Below are positions 22,373 through 32,912 of a stretch of 64,000 nucleotides of DNA, one piece after another. The DNA lies in the NCBI GenBank assembly GCA_014843695.1, contig CM026386.1, positions 11,411,814 through 11,475,813 of the forward strand, in the 5' to 3' direction. Under the pieces are notes generated by a model. The model was not told the origin of the DNA, searched no databases, and worked only from the letters and a program-made list of their open reading frames with translations. This DNA is from Archivesica marissinica. Lineage: Eukaryota; Mollusca; Bivalvia; Venerida; Vesicomyidae. Numbering within the stretch: the stretch's first letter is position 1; every line of letters starts with the position of its first letter. The translations under genes and the position numbers were made by a program.

Positions 22373-24727
22373 TTTTCTTCTGTCTCATTTCTCTCTCCAT
22401 CCTCCTCCGTTTCTTGCTCGTCATCCTTGGAACGGGGGCCTCTTGGCCATCTTCGTCTCCCTCCTCCATATGGCGTTTCTTCTTTCCTTTAGTATTTGTT
22501 GGAGTTCTTTTACTTTCTGTATGTCCAGAAACATTTGCTTGTTCATCAACATTCATGGATACATTACTAGCACTTGCCGATTCTGGCTCCAATTCAACAC
22601 AGGTAACATTAGCAGTATCTTCAACAGAAAATACAGTAAATGACTGCCTTTTCTTTCCCATGTATTTATCTGTTTTCCTTTTACCAATTTCTTTCTTACA
22701 ATCATGCAACATATCAGTTTCTGGGTGATTTGCAGCCTTAAATGTATCACCAATAACTTCAGTTTCATCTACGTCAATAACTAAAGCCTGTCCATCACTA
22801 CCTGATTTCTGGTTCTTAGATTTCTTTTTCTTTGAAATGTTCTCCTTTGTTCCACTTTTCTTTTCAAGTTTACTACCATGAACAACTTTCTGCCCTTTCT
22901 TTTTTTCCATAGTTTTCCTTATGTCCTTTTCAATGATCTTCATTACTTTGGAAACTTTTCCTTCCCTGCCTTTCAAGTGCCCATCCTTACTATTCTCAGA
23001 AGTACCATCCATATCATTGTTAACATCATCATCTGCAATGCTTTCTCCATCCTCTCCAACCAAATCCTCGTCATCATTAACCTCGCCATCTGCCCCCTCT
23101 TCCTCATCATAATCGGATCCCAAATCAGAATCATCTGGATTAGCTTCAAGTTCTAATTGCTTAACATCATCGCCAGTGAATTTTGGTTCCACTCTAATCT
23201 TTTGGAAATCCTGATGAAATGCTGGAATGTTTTTCACTTTTATTCCAGATGTTTCTCCTGTGCTTTGTACAACAACCTCATGTGAAGTCTTTTCTGGTTC
23301 TGATTTTGCTCCAGCAGAGTGCTCCACTCGTTTCTCTTTATTGTCCGACTCGGGTGGTCGTACGAAGTAAGGAATACCGCCTCTCTGGAAATCATTCAGA
23401 ATCATTTTAGCCGATGTGCTCAAGTCTGGATCACCACCCTTAAGTAATTTACCCGATCTCTTTGCAAACTTGGACAAGAAGTCTTCATGATCTGTCCAGC
23501 TGGTTATTCCATATGTCTTATGGATATATTCCGGCTTCACTCTCTCTAGCATGGGTTTAATGTAGTCTTCAGGAGTCTTGATGTTCTCTACACGCACTAC
23601 ACCCTTCAGGACACAATCGGCAGGCGTGGAACCGGTTGGATACACAACACCTGGACAATCAACCAAGTAGATTCTCTTCATCAGTGCAATGTACTGCCAT
23701 ACTTTCGTTTCTCCCGCTATGGGGGCAACCTTGCACACTTTCTTTGCTCTCAGTGTGTTGATGACTGACCTCTTTCCAACATTCGGGTACCCTACAAATC
23801 CGACAGAAATCTGTCTCTTATCCGTATGAAGCTTTGAGAACTGTCTCAGTAGGTTGATTAGAGCTCCTTTACCAAAGGGGTTCATAATGCTTGCATGGAA
23901 TGTACAGCTGAAAGGATAGCCACCCATTTCTGAGTGACCCAAACAGGAACCAAGTCAACTTTGTTAAGTACGAAGATAATGTGCTTATATGGCTTCTCTT
24001 TGCGCAGGAATTCTTCCACTTGGTAACAGCGAGTTCCGTTGGGATCTCTGGCATCAAGAACATTAATCAATACATCTGACGAATCAATGACTTTATGCAG
24101 CTCGTTCCAGACACGCTTTGATTGTCCAGCTTTAAACACCATCTCTCTACATTCTTCTTTGAAATCTGGTTTCTCTCTATCAAGATCTCTGTCTTTGTCT
24201 GACTTGTATGTATCGCATGCCTCCTGTGCTTGCTCCACCAGCGTCTGCATATCACATACTTTAAGATTTGGATGTTTTCTTGTTTTCTTCTTTCCAAATG
24301 TCGACTCAAATGTCTCCGTATCCAAGACATGTACCCTGGCAGTTTTTGCCGTCTCATTAAGCAGAGAGATTGGAAGCTTGGTTTTACGCATGATAACCTT
24401 GTATGGGTCTTTCTTCACTTTCTTCATCTCATCTTGAAATGTCTGTAGAGCGTTCTGTGAAATCACCCTGGTGTTGCCAAACCACTTCCTGTTGGGCTCC
24501 ACCCTAGCGACAGATCCAGATGGCAACCAAAACTGATAAGGGGCTGGGGTTATGATTTTCCCGATTTTATCCCTCTTTGCCTTGAAGTTTTTATACATCT
24601 TTATCCTCTTGGTGGTGGCCTTATCTCGCATGTTTGAGTCCCCAGATTTAGGTATGTCCGCGTTCATGCTGTGGGTGGCTTTGTTTACCCCATCCGTTAT
24701 CTTCTTCTTCCTACATACCCATGCCAT
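22317..24727 (-). pseudogene. GNL2/NOG2-like nucleolar GTPase, intronless and frameshifted
   Basis: NOG2 (GNL2) is a circularly permuted GTPase that helps nuclear maturation and export of pre-60S ribosomal particles. The start at 24727 is chosen because MAWVCRKKKITDGVNKATHS matches the family N-terminus. The G4 motif NKVDL comes before the G1 region GYPNVGKRS and the G3 motif DCPG, the permuted order typical of the family. A long acidic, then Lys/Arg-rich C-terminal tail ends at 22317. Two defects are visible. Around 23901-23905 the conserved segment between SA and FHAS is missing about 13 nt, which shifts the frame. The P-loop also reads GKR where the family has GKS. The 2.4 kb has no intron, which suggests a retrocopy, although no poly(A) or target duplication is visible. 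The family call is firm; pseudogene status is probable. Confidence 0.85.
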
Positions 24728-24757
24728 TTTGATCTGAGAATATACAATAAACATCAT

Positions 24758-25150
24758 GTTTACTATTAATATTCAACAGTGCATTCTAGATAAATGTTGA
24801 AACTTATGCCTTTACAGTCCTGATTACCGATGACATGTTACGATGATGATGTACAGTATTCTTACAAGTCAATTATGTACATCATGCAGGAAATTAAAAA
24901 TAGATTTCCATGTCACGAATTTCGGATCAGAAAATATTTAGTCAAAGGGTTCATCTATTATTCGATCGATGTTACGAAATATTTATTGGGTTAAATCACC
25001 AAAATGTTTGCGAGAAGGTGAAAAGAATTTCAAGATGACTGGCTGCCAAGGTCATTAATTAGACCTGTCCTAGTTGCCACTTGCTCATCAAATATTGTCA
25101 TGCGTTGCATCAGAGATGTTGTTTGATAAAATTGTCAAAAAACAATCAAT
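24758..25150. other. Non-coding spacer upstream of the GTPase copy
   Basis: AT-rich sequence with no promoter motif I can support. Confidence 0.4.
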
Positions 25151-25345
25151 GTTTGCTGGACAATTTGTTGTGTCCAAGTGTGAACGTCAAGTGTGGTGTC
25201 CATGGTCGCATTTAAATTCCACGTAGTCTCTTCTCTCTCCCTCGTGGCGATGGATTCCATTAGGAATGACGTCTCGAGAGTGATTAATATAAGTTGTAAG
25301 AACTTGTAGCGCAATCGAGCTAAAATAAATTTGTATAAACTAACC
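25150..25345 (+). mobile_element. SINE A, 5'-truncated
   Basis: The tRNA-like head is lost. The TTTAAATTCCACGTAG body, GATGGATTCCATTAGGAATG and tail GAGAGTGATTAATATAAG are retained. Confidence 0.85.
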
Positions 25346-25415
25346 GATATCTGCATAATCATATACAAGACTTTATTTTAGGAAAAATCTGTTCATTTAA
25401 CAATAATATTTCTGG

Positions 25416-25573
25416 CTAGAAGCACCAACCTCCAGTTTTAAATTTAACATATGTTGTTTTGTTTTCCATCATGGCATCAACCGCAAGTTTTTCACAATAA
25501 TTGGCAGTGATAATTGCTATAGAAGGTTGTTGGTTGGCCGATATTGTCATCATCTGCTTCACCTCCTGAACCT
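25416..25573 (-). CDS. Candidate terminal exon, nucleoside-phosphorylase-like fragment
   Basis: An acceptor-like ATCATTACAG precedes an open frame reading VQEVKQMMTISANQQPSIAI, then IITANYCEKLAVDAMM, and ends at a TAG (25416-25418). The PSIAIITANYCEKLAVDAM stretch recalls the N-terminal part of mollusc proteins with a PNP/UDP-phosphorylase-like domain; this is from memory and low confidence. The frame may instead leave the exon before the stop at a weak donor (GGAG|GTTGGT). It lies on the same strand as the exons at 26844-27626 and may belong with them. Confidence 0.35.
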
Positions 25574-26330
25574 CTGTAATGATGAAATAGGTAGATTATA
25601 GTGATGATGATGAATCTTAATATATAGTCATATTTATGATAATTATCGTAATTACGAACGATTATGTGATGATGCGTAAAATGATGATTGTGATAAATGA
25701 AGACGACACTGATGATTATAATGATGATGAATATAGTTGTGGTGATATTGGTTATGATTGATTATAGTCATGATGACGATTAGTGGTTATGATTATGAAT
25801 ACAGTGATAATAAATTAGAAGATATAGAAGATATTATTTTGTGTTTATGAAATAAAATCCTATCTTACTCTTATTATAAACACACATCTTCTTTTTCTTT
25901 TATGATTTCCAATGATTTTGGCTAAGATAATATTTTGTTATCAAATATAATTCATTTTAATTGCCCCTGTCGGGAGCCTCATTTCACTACAATACAATAC
26001 CGCACAACCACTTACGTTAGTGTGAACGTCCGTAATAAGAAATAGTTCCAGTATAATTTTTCAGTAAGTTGCTTGCTGTCAAATTTAAAAACTACAGACA
26101 CAACAAATTCATTAGAATATATTACTATATTATTAACTGTTCATGGTAGTCAGAAAATAGCAAAGATACAAAAGTACATCCAACTGTGAAGGAATAGAAA
26201 ATCAATGACAGAAAATGCCAATTTCCACTGTTTGAAAACAGTGAAAGATAGCATTTTCTTTCACCGTGAAAGATACCAGTTTCTTTCACTGAGATGATTA
26301 TAATGATGATGAATATAGTCATGATGAGCA
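25574..26330. other. TGA/GAT-rich low-complexity region
   Basis: This is rich in GATGAT, GTGATGAT and similar motifs. A ~45-bp segment (TTTGTGTTTATGAAATAAAA) recurs near 25838 and 26568. No gene is seen. Confidence 0.5.
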
Positions 26331-26540
26331 TAGACATGGTGATGATAGTTGTGATGATATTGGTTATGATGAGGCATGGTGATGATAGTTGTGATGATAT
26401 TGGTTATGATGAGACATGGTGATGATAGTTGTGATGATATTGGTTATGATGAGACATGGTGATGACAGTTGTGATTGAATATAGTCATGATGATGATTAT
26501 GATGATGATTATGAATACAGTGATAATGAGGATGATAATA
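26330..26540. repeat. 40-bp tandem array (about 3-4 units), GATGAT-rich
   Basis: The unit contains CATGGTGATGATAGTTGTGA and TGATATTGGTTATGATGA. It appears to have grown out of the surrounding low-complexity sequence. Confidence 0.8.
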
Positions 26541-26843
26541 AGTGATAATAAATTAGAAGATATAATTTTGTGTTTATGAAATAAAATCCTATCTTACTCT
26601 TATTATAAACACAAATCTTCTTTTTCTTTTATGATTTTGGATGTGTATGCAACATGTTAAAGTAATACCTTCGATGTATTTTGAGAAATGTCAATGTTTG
26701 AAGGTTTTTACACATAAATAATTTCTGAAATCAAGACTATACTATTTTTGGCCACAATTCAGGTTCAAGGTCACTCTTGGGGATAGGACTTATTAGTGGG
26801 GCCGGGAACAATCCCTAGAAACTGTATGCCAGTTATTAAAGCA

Positions 26844-27007
26844 TTATATTTGAAGGTTGTTTTTAGTTATATGAAAATATGTAATCGTTGCCGACGGTTC
26901 TGGTGCCGGAATGGTGCCAAGTCTCACTGTCAAAGTGGGCGAGACAAAAATGGAGTCTGTTATTACATTTAGCAATGAACACAACTTCTCCAGTGTTTCA
27001 AGGCCAT
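26844..27007 (-). CDS. Candidate exon B of an unrecognised gene
   Basis: After acceptor CAATCTGTAG the frame reads DGLETLEKLCSLLNVITDSI and on to PAPEPSATITYF, ending at TAA (26844). An alternative donor, ACA|GTGAGA, would end the exon at 26928. The phase fits the end of exon A (27067) across a 59-bp intron. I do not recognise the family. Confidence 0.35.
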
Positions 27008-27066
27008 CTACAGATTGATCAAACACAGTTCATTTCATTTACATAGACTGGGTTATTTAACTGTAC

Positions 27067-27178
27067 CTGTTTTGACGTCGAGAACGTGCCTCACGAATCC
27101 GCCGCCTTCCATCGCTCTGACAAGATTCTTCGCCTGTAGCTCGGCCAGCTGTTCCAACACTCATCGGCCTTCACTATT
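27067..27178 (-). CDS. Candidate exon A with an in-frame stop
   Basis: It has acceptor GATTGTTACAG and donor CAG|GTACAG. The open frame reads VLEQLAELQAKNLVRAMEGG and on to HVLDVKT. A TGA lies upstream in the same frame at 27161-27163, so either the true acceptor is internal or the exon is broken. The translated part looks like a real helical protein segment, but the family is unknown. Confidence 0.35.
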
Positions 27179-27379
27179 CTGTAACAATCACACCATCGCC
27201 CACAGTCAGTTTATAAGTAACAACTCGATCAAAACACATCACGTATCATCATAACTGTAATAGTTTTGTTTCTTTGTTTTGTGGGTTTAAAGTCCCACGA
27301 TAGCTTATTTCATATAGCAATTCCGCAGCTATGGATGGTGGAGCAAGACCTCAGAGCAGTATTTCAGACATGGATGGGC

Positions 27380-27535
27380 ACCCAAGGTGGTCTTGTTTAA
27401 CGGTGGTCTTATTGAGAGATGGTCTTGTTTAAAGGTGGTCTTATTCAGAGAGAGATGGTCTTGTTTAAAGGTGGTCTTATTCAGGTGGTCTTGTTTAAAG
27501 GTGGTCGTATTTCGAAGTGGTAATAATTAGAGGTG
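27380..27535. repeat. Short tandem array around GGTGGTCTTGTTTAAA
   Basis: Seven or so degenerate units of 16-24 bp alternate GTTTAAA and ATTCAG spacers. They abut the end of candidate exon Z. Confidence 0.75.
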
Positions 27536-27626
27536 GTCTTTAGCATAAATTTGACAGATTCTAAAATAGTTAGCAGTTTCTCGCGTACTATTTCTTCCCA
27601 GGGTCGTAAGTCCTGTTTCGTGATTC
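27536..27626 (-). CDS. Candidate exon Z of an unrecognised gene
   Basis: After acceptor GGTATATTTACAG the frame reads ITKQDLRPWEEIVREKLLTI and on to LESVKFMLK. It looks like coding sequence, but no donor is evident before the tandem array. The array may have replaced the exon's 3' edge. It is probably part of the same gene as exons A, B and the 25416 exon. Confidence 0.35.
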
Positions 27627-27649
27627 CTGTAAATATACCCACATCTGTT

Positions 27650-28137
27650 GCAAAACATCAAATACAAACATACATTTTATAACATCAAATAATCACACCA
27701 GATACCAAACATCAAATAACCGCATCAGATACCAAACATCAAATAACTGCATCAGATACCAAACATCAAATAACCGCATCAGATACCAAACATCAAATAA
27801 CCGCATCATATATCAAACATCAAATAACCGCATCAGATACAAAACATCAAATAACTGCATCAGATACCAAACATCAAATAACTGCATCATATACCAAACA
27901 TCAAATAACCGCACCAGATACAAAACATCAAATAACTGCATCAGTTACCAAACATCAAATAACTGCATCAGATACCAAACATCAAATAATTGCATCAGAT
28001 ACCAAACATCAAATAACTGCATCGGATACCAAACATCAAATAACTGCATCAGATACCAAACATCAAATAACTGCATCAGATACCAAACATCAAATAACTG
28101 CATCAGATACCAAACATCAAATAACCACAACAATTCA
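27650..28137. repeat. 27-bp minisatellite, about 18 units
   Basis: The unit core is CATCAGATACCAAACATCAA followed by ATAACTG. The 27-bp length leaves a minus frame open (MQLFDVWYL-type repeat), which is not a gene. Confidence 0.95.
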
Positions 28138-29371
28138 AGTGTTAATAACACATATGTAACCCTTTAAATACCATGTAGTAGGGTTCAGCCTCTGTATATA
28201 CAGAACTTCACAAGCATTATATGTCCAGAACTTTATTCATTAGAGAACATTTACCACAAAAAATAGCTATGTTCCAAAATTGTGTAATACTAGGCTAACG
28301 ACTAACTAGATGACAACAACACACAACTGTCCAACATCCCTTGTTGTTCTTACATGTATAGCACACACCCACTACCATCACACTTCTAACTTCTAACTGT
28401 ATGTCTAAACATCTAATACACCGTCACATTTTCTAACGCAATAATCTGAGGCTAAAGATTTCGGTAAGCGAAGCAACTTAACACAATAGACTGAGGTTGA
28501 CGATTTCCATAAACGAGGCAACATTTTCCTCGGTGGTCTCCATGAAATAAAAAGTATTTGTTGATAGAATAAGGTCTTCCGGTCGGGACCACAAGGGCAT
28601 ATCAGTGATCTGGTCGATTTTACCTAGTTTAATAATAATAATAATAATAATAAAGACTTTATTTAACGAGAGTACTCATTTAACAAAAGTTAATCTACCA
28701 TGAGGCCCTCAACATATATACAATCAAATGCAATCAAAACATAGCACTATAAGTGAGAACTGCACATTGGAATAATATAGTAATGTAAAAGCTGAAAAAT
28801 AGAGAAACTATATTTAATATGTAATGGAAAATGATGATATATGGACTTGGCTAGCAGAGTAGAAAATGGGAATGAGACAATTTATGATGCTAGATCTTAT
28901 CTAACAATATGCAGATTTGACTTGTAGTGGTATCTTCAAAATATGTATGAAATCAACTTAAAGACAGTCATATTTACGATTCTAATAAATATAGCAATCG
29001 CAAAACAGTTTCTCCTCGATGTTTCTGTATACATGTTTCATTTCGGTTGGTTGAGCCGGCTCATCTGGATCTGCACTTTTTGTAAGTATATTTAGAGGCC
29101 TGTAGTGTTGAAAGGGTTAATATCCGCGACAGTTCAAAATTCATTTAAAAAGATAAAAAAACCAAGCGTGGTACAACATTCAATCTGCTATATGTACATG
29201 GGGAGGCAGTCGATGAACATCTGCTAACATAACCTGCAATAATTATATTATAACCAATGGGAAGGAAAGTGTAGGCTCTTAATATAGGTAAAAATATCCT
29301 TGGATGAAGAACAAAGAATTCTCCTTCACTATCAAATTCATTATTTGAATATTAAATATGTGTTGACCTGT
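28138..29371. other. Non-coding region with (TAA)n
   Basis: Two degenerate copies of a ~60-bp segment lie at 28440-28550 (GACTGAGGTTGACGATTTCC type). A (TAA)n run of about 9 units is near 28629. The segment 29050-29120 may be half of a double-hairpin MITE, since it ends in AAAGGGTTAA. No gene is seen. Confidence 0.45.
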
Positions 29372-29620
29372 CCGATTAGCGCAGTGGTTAGCACGCTCGC
29401 TTCTCACCAATGCAACACGGGTTCGATCCTCGGACCAGGAAGTATGTGAGATTGTATGGTGGTCGTCAGCTCTGACAGGTGGGTTTTCTCCGGGTACTCC
29501 GGTTTCCTCCCACACGAATTACAACATAAACGCTTTCATCCGCGCCAACGAGAGTGATTAATATAAGTTGTTAAAACTTGCTTCGCAATCGTTGTAAAAT
29601 AAATAAAGCTTAAACTTTAA
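29372..29620 (+). mobile_element. SINE B, full length
   Basis: The complete head CTGTCCGATTAGCGCAGTGG has its A box, the B box is GGTTCGATCC, and the CCGGGTACTCCGGTTTCCTC body and GAGAGTGATTAATATAAG tail are present. It is the reference copy against which the A-box-deleted copies were compared. Confidence 0.92.
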
Positions 29621-29747
29621 TAACTATATGTGTAGAAAGCAGAATACTAAATGTTTGAAACAACAAATTTTTCATCATGGAAGAATACTGGTTGTGCATG
29701 TTGTAGGTGGTACACAGTATATTTATTTATTCTAGGAAACAACTACC

Positions 29748-29930
29748 TGGGGTGCGAAAGGAAAGGCCCCGGAGTTCGAGCCCCGCTGGAGCCGTTACGA
29801 TTGTTCCTTACATTTAAATTCAACATTGTCTTTCCTCTCTCCCTCGTGGCGATAGATTCCATCAGGAATGAGGTCTCGAGAGTGATTAATATAAGTTGTA
29901 AGAACGAGCTAAAATAAATTTGTATAAAAC
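29748..29930 (+). mobile_element. SINE A, 5'-truncated
   Basis: B box GAGTTCGAGCCCC, TTTAAATTCAACATTG body, and a tail with a small internal deletion (GTAAGAACGAGCTAAA). Confidence 0.85.
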
Positions 29931-29938
29931 ATAACTAC

Positions 29939-29971
29939 CCGGGGAGGGAGGGGAGGGGAGGGGAGGGGGTT
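29939..29971 (+). promoter_or_regulatory. G-quadruplex-prone run
   Basis: Six G-runs of 3-5 Gs are separated by single A residues. This fits the standard G4 pattern, but whether it folds or acts is unknown. Confidence 0.5.
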
Positions 29972-30331
29972 ACATTTTCCAATGCATTTATTAGATAGTG
30001 TATATTCCATGTGTTTTAGCAGAATTATGAGAAATTCATCATTGGGCTGAAATAATTTGATAAATTAATGGCGAATTTTCAGTAGGAACAAACAAATTTT
30101 CTTTTGTTGGAATCAGGGCTTGTACGAGATAAGGTGCGGTGCGTTAATGGGAATATAATTGGCATCTGTGCCATGTTCTGCCATGATGAACTATCTAACA
30201 ACAACAAATGTGTTCATTAAATTTAGCAGTATTGATCAAGAATGCATTTCGCTTTACTTGTGGTCAACCAGCTTCCTGTCGTTTGTGAATTTGAAGTTGC
30301 AATGATAGATTAGATTTCACGGTTTTATTAT
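29972..30331. other. Non-coding spacer
   Basis: I see nothing recognisable. Confidence 0.4.
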
Positions 30332-30575
30332 TTAACCCATTTCATTCTGAATACATTTAAAGGCTTTTGCAAACAACATAGATCCAGATCAGCCGCAGCG
30401 CGACGCTGCGTGCTGATCAGGATCTATGTTGTTTGCTACATAGCCAAGTGTCTTAGCAAGATCATCTGAATAGCAAACAGCATAGAGCCTGATCAGACGG
30501 CACGTTCCGTGGCGATTGATCTGACTCTGTTCTTTGCAAATACTGTTTGAACGGTATCCAGAATGAAATGGGTTA
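30332..30575. mobile_element. Double-hairpin MITE, well-preserved copy
   Basis: Inverted ends are TAACCCATTTCATTCTG and its complement. The first hairpin pairs GCAAACAACATAGATCC with GGATCTATGTTGTTTGC around a GC-rich loop. The second hairpin uses GCAAACAGCATAGAGCC. A TA flank on both sides fits a Tc1/mariner-like target, but this is not decisive. Confidence 0.8.
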
Positions 30576-30576
30576 T

Positions 30577-30785
30577 AGTTTATACAAATTTATTTTAGCT
30601 CGATTGCGAAACAAGTTATTACAACTTATATTAATCACTCTCGAGACCTCATTCCTGATGGAATCCATCGCCATGAGGGAGAGAGAAGAGGCAATGTGGA
30701 ATTTAAATGCCTTGCCTAAGGGCACAATCGTAACGGCTCCAGCGGGGCTCGAACTCCGGACCTTTCGCACCTATCACGACTTCCA
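30577..30785 (-). mobile_element. SINE A, near full length
   Basis: On minus it runs from GTCGTGATAGGTGCGAAAGG through B box GAGTTCGAGCCCC to the tail GAGAGTGATTAATATAAG and AAATAAATTTG. It lies directly against the double-hairpin MITE. Confidence 0.88.
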
Positions 30786-30998
30786 CGAAATGGGTTACGG
30801 TAGACCTCAGGTGCCCCCACGTCATCCCTTGTGTAGTGTAGTATTTCAGGCACCCAGGTAGAACCACCAACCTTCCACAAGCTAGCTGGATAGCTTCCTT
30901 ACATAAAATAATTTGTCATTACTAATAGGATTGGCCCCTACCAGTAGTGAGGGGCTAGTGAGGGGCTAGTGACGTAGTCAATGACAGTAACTGTTTGT
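30786..30998. other. Non-coding spacer
   Basis: A 12-bp direct repeat, AGTGAGGGGCTA, occurs near 30946. Nothing else is seen. Confidence 0.4.
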
Positions 30999-31215
30999 TC
31001 AGGTTTTACGCCTGCATCAGCACCATTTTGGACTATATCGACAGCGGGCAGTTTACTTAACAACATCATTTCTGTGCAGGCTCCAGCGGTTAACCAGTAC
31101 TTTGTGCACCAACCTCCGTAAGAGACGGCCACCTTTTTCATGTAAATGAGACACGGCCTGGGCGGGGCACAAATCCACGATAGGTTAGAGTGGTACACAA
31201 GTCAGCGACCTCAAC
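30999..31215 (-). mobile_element. SINE D merging into a minisatellite
   Basis: The body (TTTTACGCCTGCATCAGCAC, GCGGTTAACCAGTACTTTG) matches the other D copies. The tRNA-like head (AGCGACCTCAACCATACGA) passes without a break into the 30-bp array at 31218. Confidence 0.85.
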
Positions 31216-31217
31216 CA

Positions 31218-31607
31218 TACGATAATGCAGACGGATGACAGTAACTGCTCGATAATGCAGACGGATGACAGTAACTGCTCGACAATACAGACGGATGACA
31301 GTAACTGCTCGACAATACAGACGGATGACAGTAACTGCTCGATAATGCAGACGGATGACAGTAACTGCTCGACAATACAGACGGATGACAGTAACTGCTC
31401 GATAATGCAGACGGATGACATTAACTGCTCGAAAATGCAGGCGGACGACAGTAACTGCTCAACAATGGAGGCGGACGACAGTAACTGCTCGACAACGCAG
31501 GTGGACGACAGTAACTGGTCGACAATGCAGGCAGACGACAGTAACTGCTCAGCCACGTCGGCAGATGACAGTAACTGCTCAACAAAAAAGACGGACGACA
31601 GTACTGC
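31218..31607. repeat. 30-bp minisatellite apparently derived from the SINE D head
   Basis: Units read GACAGTAACTGCTCGACAAT, then GCAGGCGGAC. The SINE D head has GACCGTAACCACTCGACCAC followed by GGAGGCGGAC in the same order. About 13 units are present, and frames are open on both strands because the unit is 30 bp. Confidence 0.9.
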
Positions 31608-31866
31608 TAGCCATGGAGAGCCTCATGGTATTGTTGCAAACTACATGAATATAACTATAGATATTACATGAATATAGCTATAGATATTACAGAGATAAAT
31701 ATTTAATGAACACATTATTGACTTACTGTTACAATAACCAAAGGCTTTTTCATGCAAAGTGAAAATAAGACTCATTTTCATAATTAATGCATAGAAATGA
31801 TTATTTAATCCAAGTGGATTTTGCATTACTGAAGAATAACTGAAAAGTAAACGGAAATTACCACAG
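31608..31866. other. Non-coding spacer
   Basis: A short direct repeat (ATGAATATAACTATAGATAT / ATGAATATAGCTATAG) lies near 31645. No gene is seen. Confidence 0.4.
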
Positions 31867-31871
31867 TAATA

Positions 31872-32166
31872 CAAGGTTCATTCTAGGTCAGAATTTTTGG
31901 GAGAAATGAGAAAGCGTGTGTTCGCGTCCTTAAATGGGGTTATTTAATAAATTTCAACAAAATATGGTTAAAATGCACAGTATGACCATTAAATACATTA
32001 TAATAGAAGGAGTGCTTTATAATGGGCAAGTGTATCTTACTGGCCAAAATTTTGTATGAAAATTGTAAAAAACATTTTTTTTAGGGAGAAGTGGGCCCCT
32101 AGAGGGCGATGTCAAGGTCCCTAGGGCGACTATTTCGCCCACATCGCCCTCTAAAATGATCCCTGG
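31872..32166. mobile_element. MITE family Y, 295 bp
   Basis: The left end is CAAGGTTCATTCTAG and the right end CTAAAATGATCCCTGG, with TAATA direct repeats at 31867-31871 and 32167-32171. Confidence 0.8.
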
Positions 32167-32220
32167 TAATATGTGTAAGTACCTCCAGAAATGATATAGG
32201 AATTTGTTCATATATATATA

Positions 32221-32912
32221 CCATTGATGCTCACCTATAAGACAAGTTTTTTAACACCACATTATGGCCTCAATGTCGCCTCCTGTCTTATGAGCGCTAA
32301 AAAACAATAATTTAAAATCAAACATTTAAAAAAAAATGTGTTAATAAGAAACATCGGTGAGTTACTACCCCTTAATACTCCCTAAAATTAGGTAGGTCCT
32401 ATTAAGTGTTTTCCTCTGTTTTTATCGTTGTTTCCTTTGCATGTTGCTAGCAATTTTATTCAACTATCGCTCCTGAGTATTAAATTACTATATCTCGACA
32501 GATCTCCTACAGTATATGCAATGGGATCTTATTTGTAAAAGAATGTTGGGGAGTTAATTAACACGATTTTGATAAATTCACATTTATCATACCGCAACCC
32601 TTAGGCACAAGAGTAAAAACAAAGGATTCTAACTAAAAGGATCCATTCACATTTTGGAATAAATCAGACTTTATCTGCCAAGGGAGGTAATAGAAAATTA
32701 GAGATATCTCTCATTGGTATCCATAAATACATTGAGAAAAGAAAGCACTCTGACACTGAACATTTCTTCAACTTGCACTGCCAAACATGCAATTTATACT
32801 TAGACATCAGTTGAAGAAATGTTCAGTGTCTTCTATTTTTTTAGCACTCACTTATAAGACGGGAAACCACCTTAAGTAGCAAAAAACTCATCTTATAGGC
32901 AAGTATGGACGG
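32221..32912. mobile_element. DNA-transposon-like element with ~90-bp inverted ends
   Basis: The left CTCACCTATAAGACAAGTTTTTT and the inverse of the right end (TTGCCTATAAGATGAGTTTTTT) align. A second matched block follows further in (CTGTCTTATGAGCGCTAAAAAA against CCGTCTTATAAGTGAGTGCTAA). TA lies on both sides. There is no transposase frame, so it is non-autonomous. Confidence 0.65.
32752..32830. repeat. Perfect 22-bp-arm inverted repeat
   Basis: Arms 32752-32773 and 32809-32830 are exact complements, starting GACACTGAACATTTCTTC, with a 35-nt loop. It sits inside the inverted-end element. A transcript would fold as a precursor-like hairpin; no expression evidence is available. Confidence 0.8.

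Noticed and set aside
22345..24757. Plus-strand open frames opposite the GTPase copy
   Set aside because: Shadows of the minus-strand coding sequence with no domain.
29372..29445. A functional tRNA gene
   Set aside because: The A and B boxes belong to a SINE head. A long conserved non-tRNA body and tail follow, and the cloverleaf is not complete.
31185..31671. Open frames with QTDDSNCST or VEQLLSSVCI repeats
   Set aside because: Product of the 30-bp SINE-derived array.
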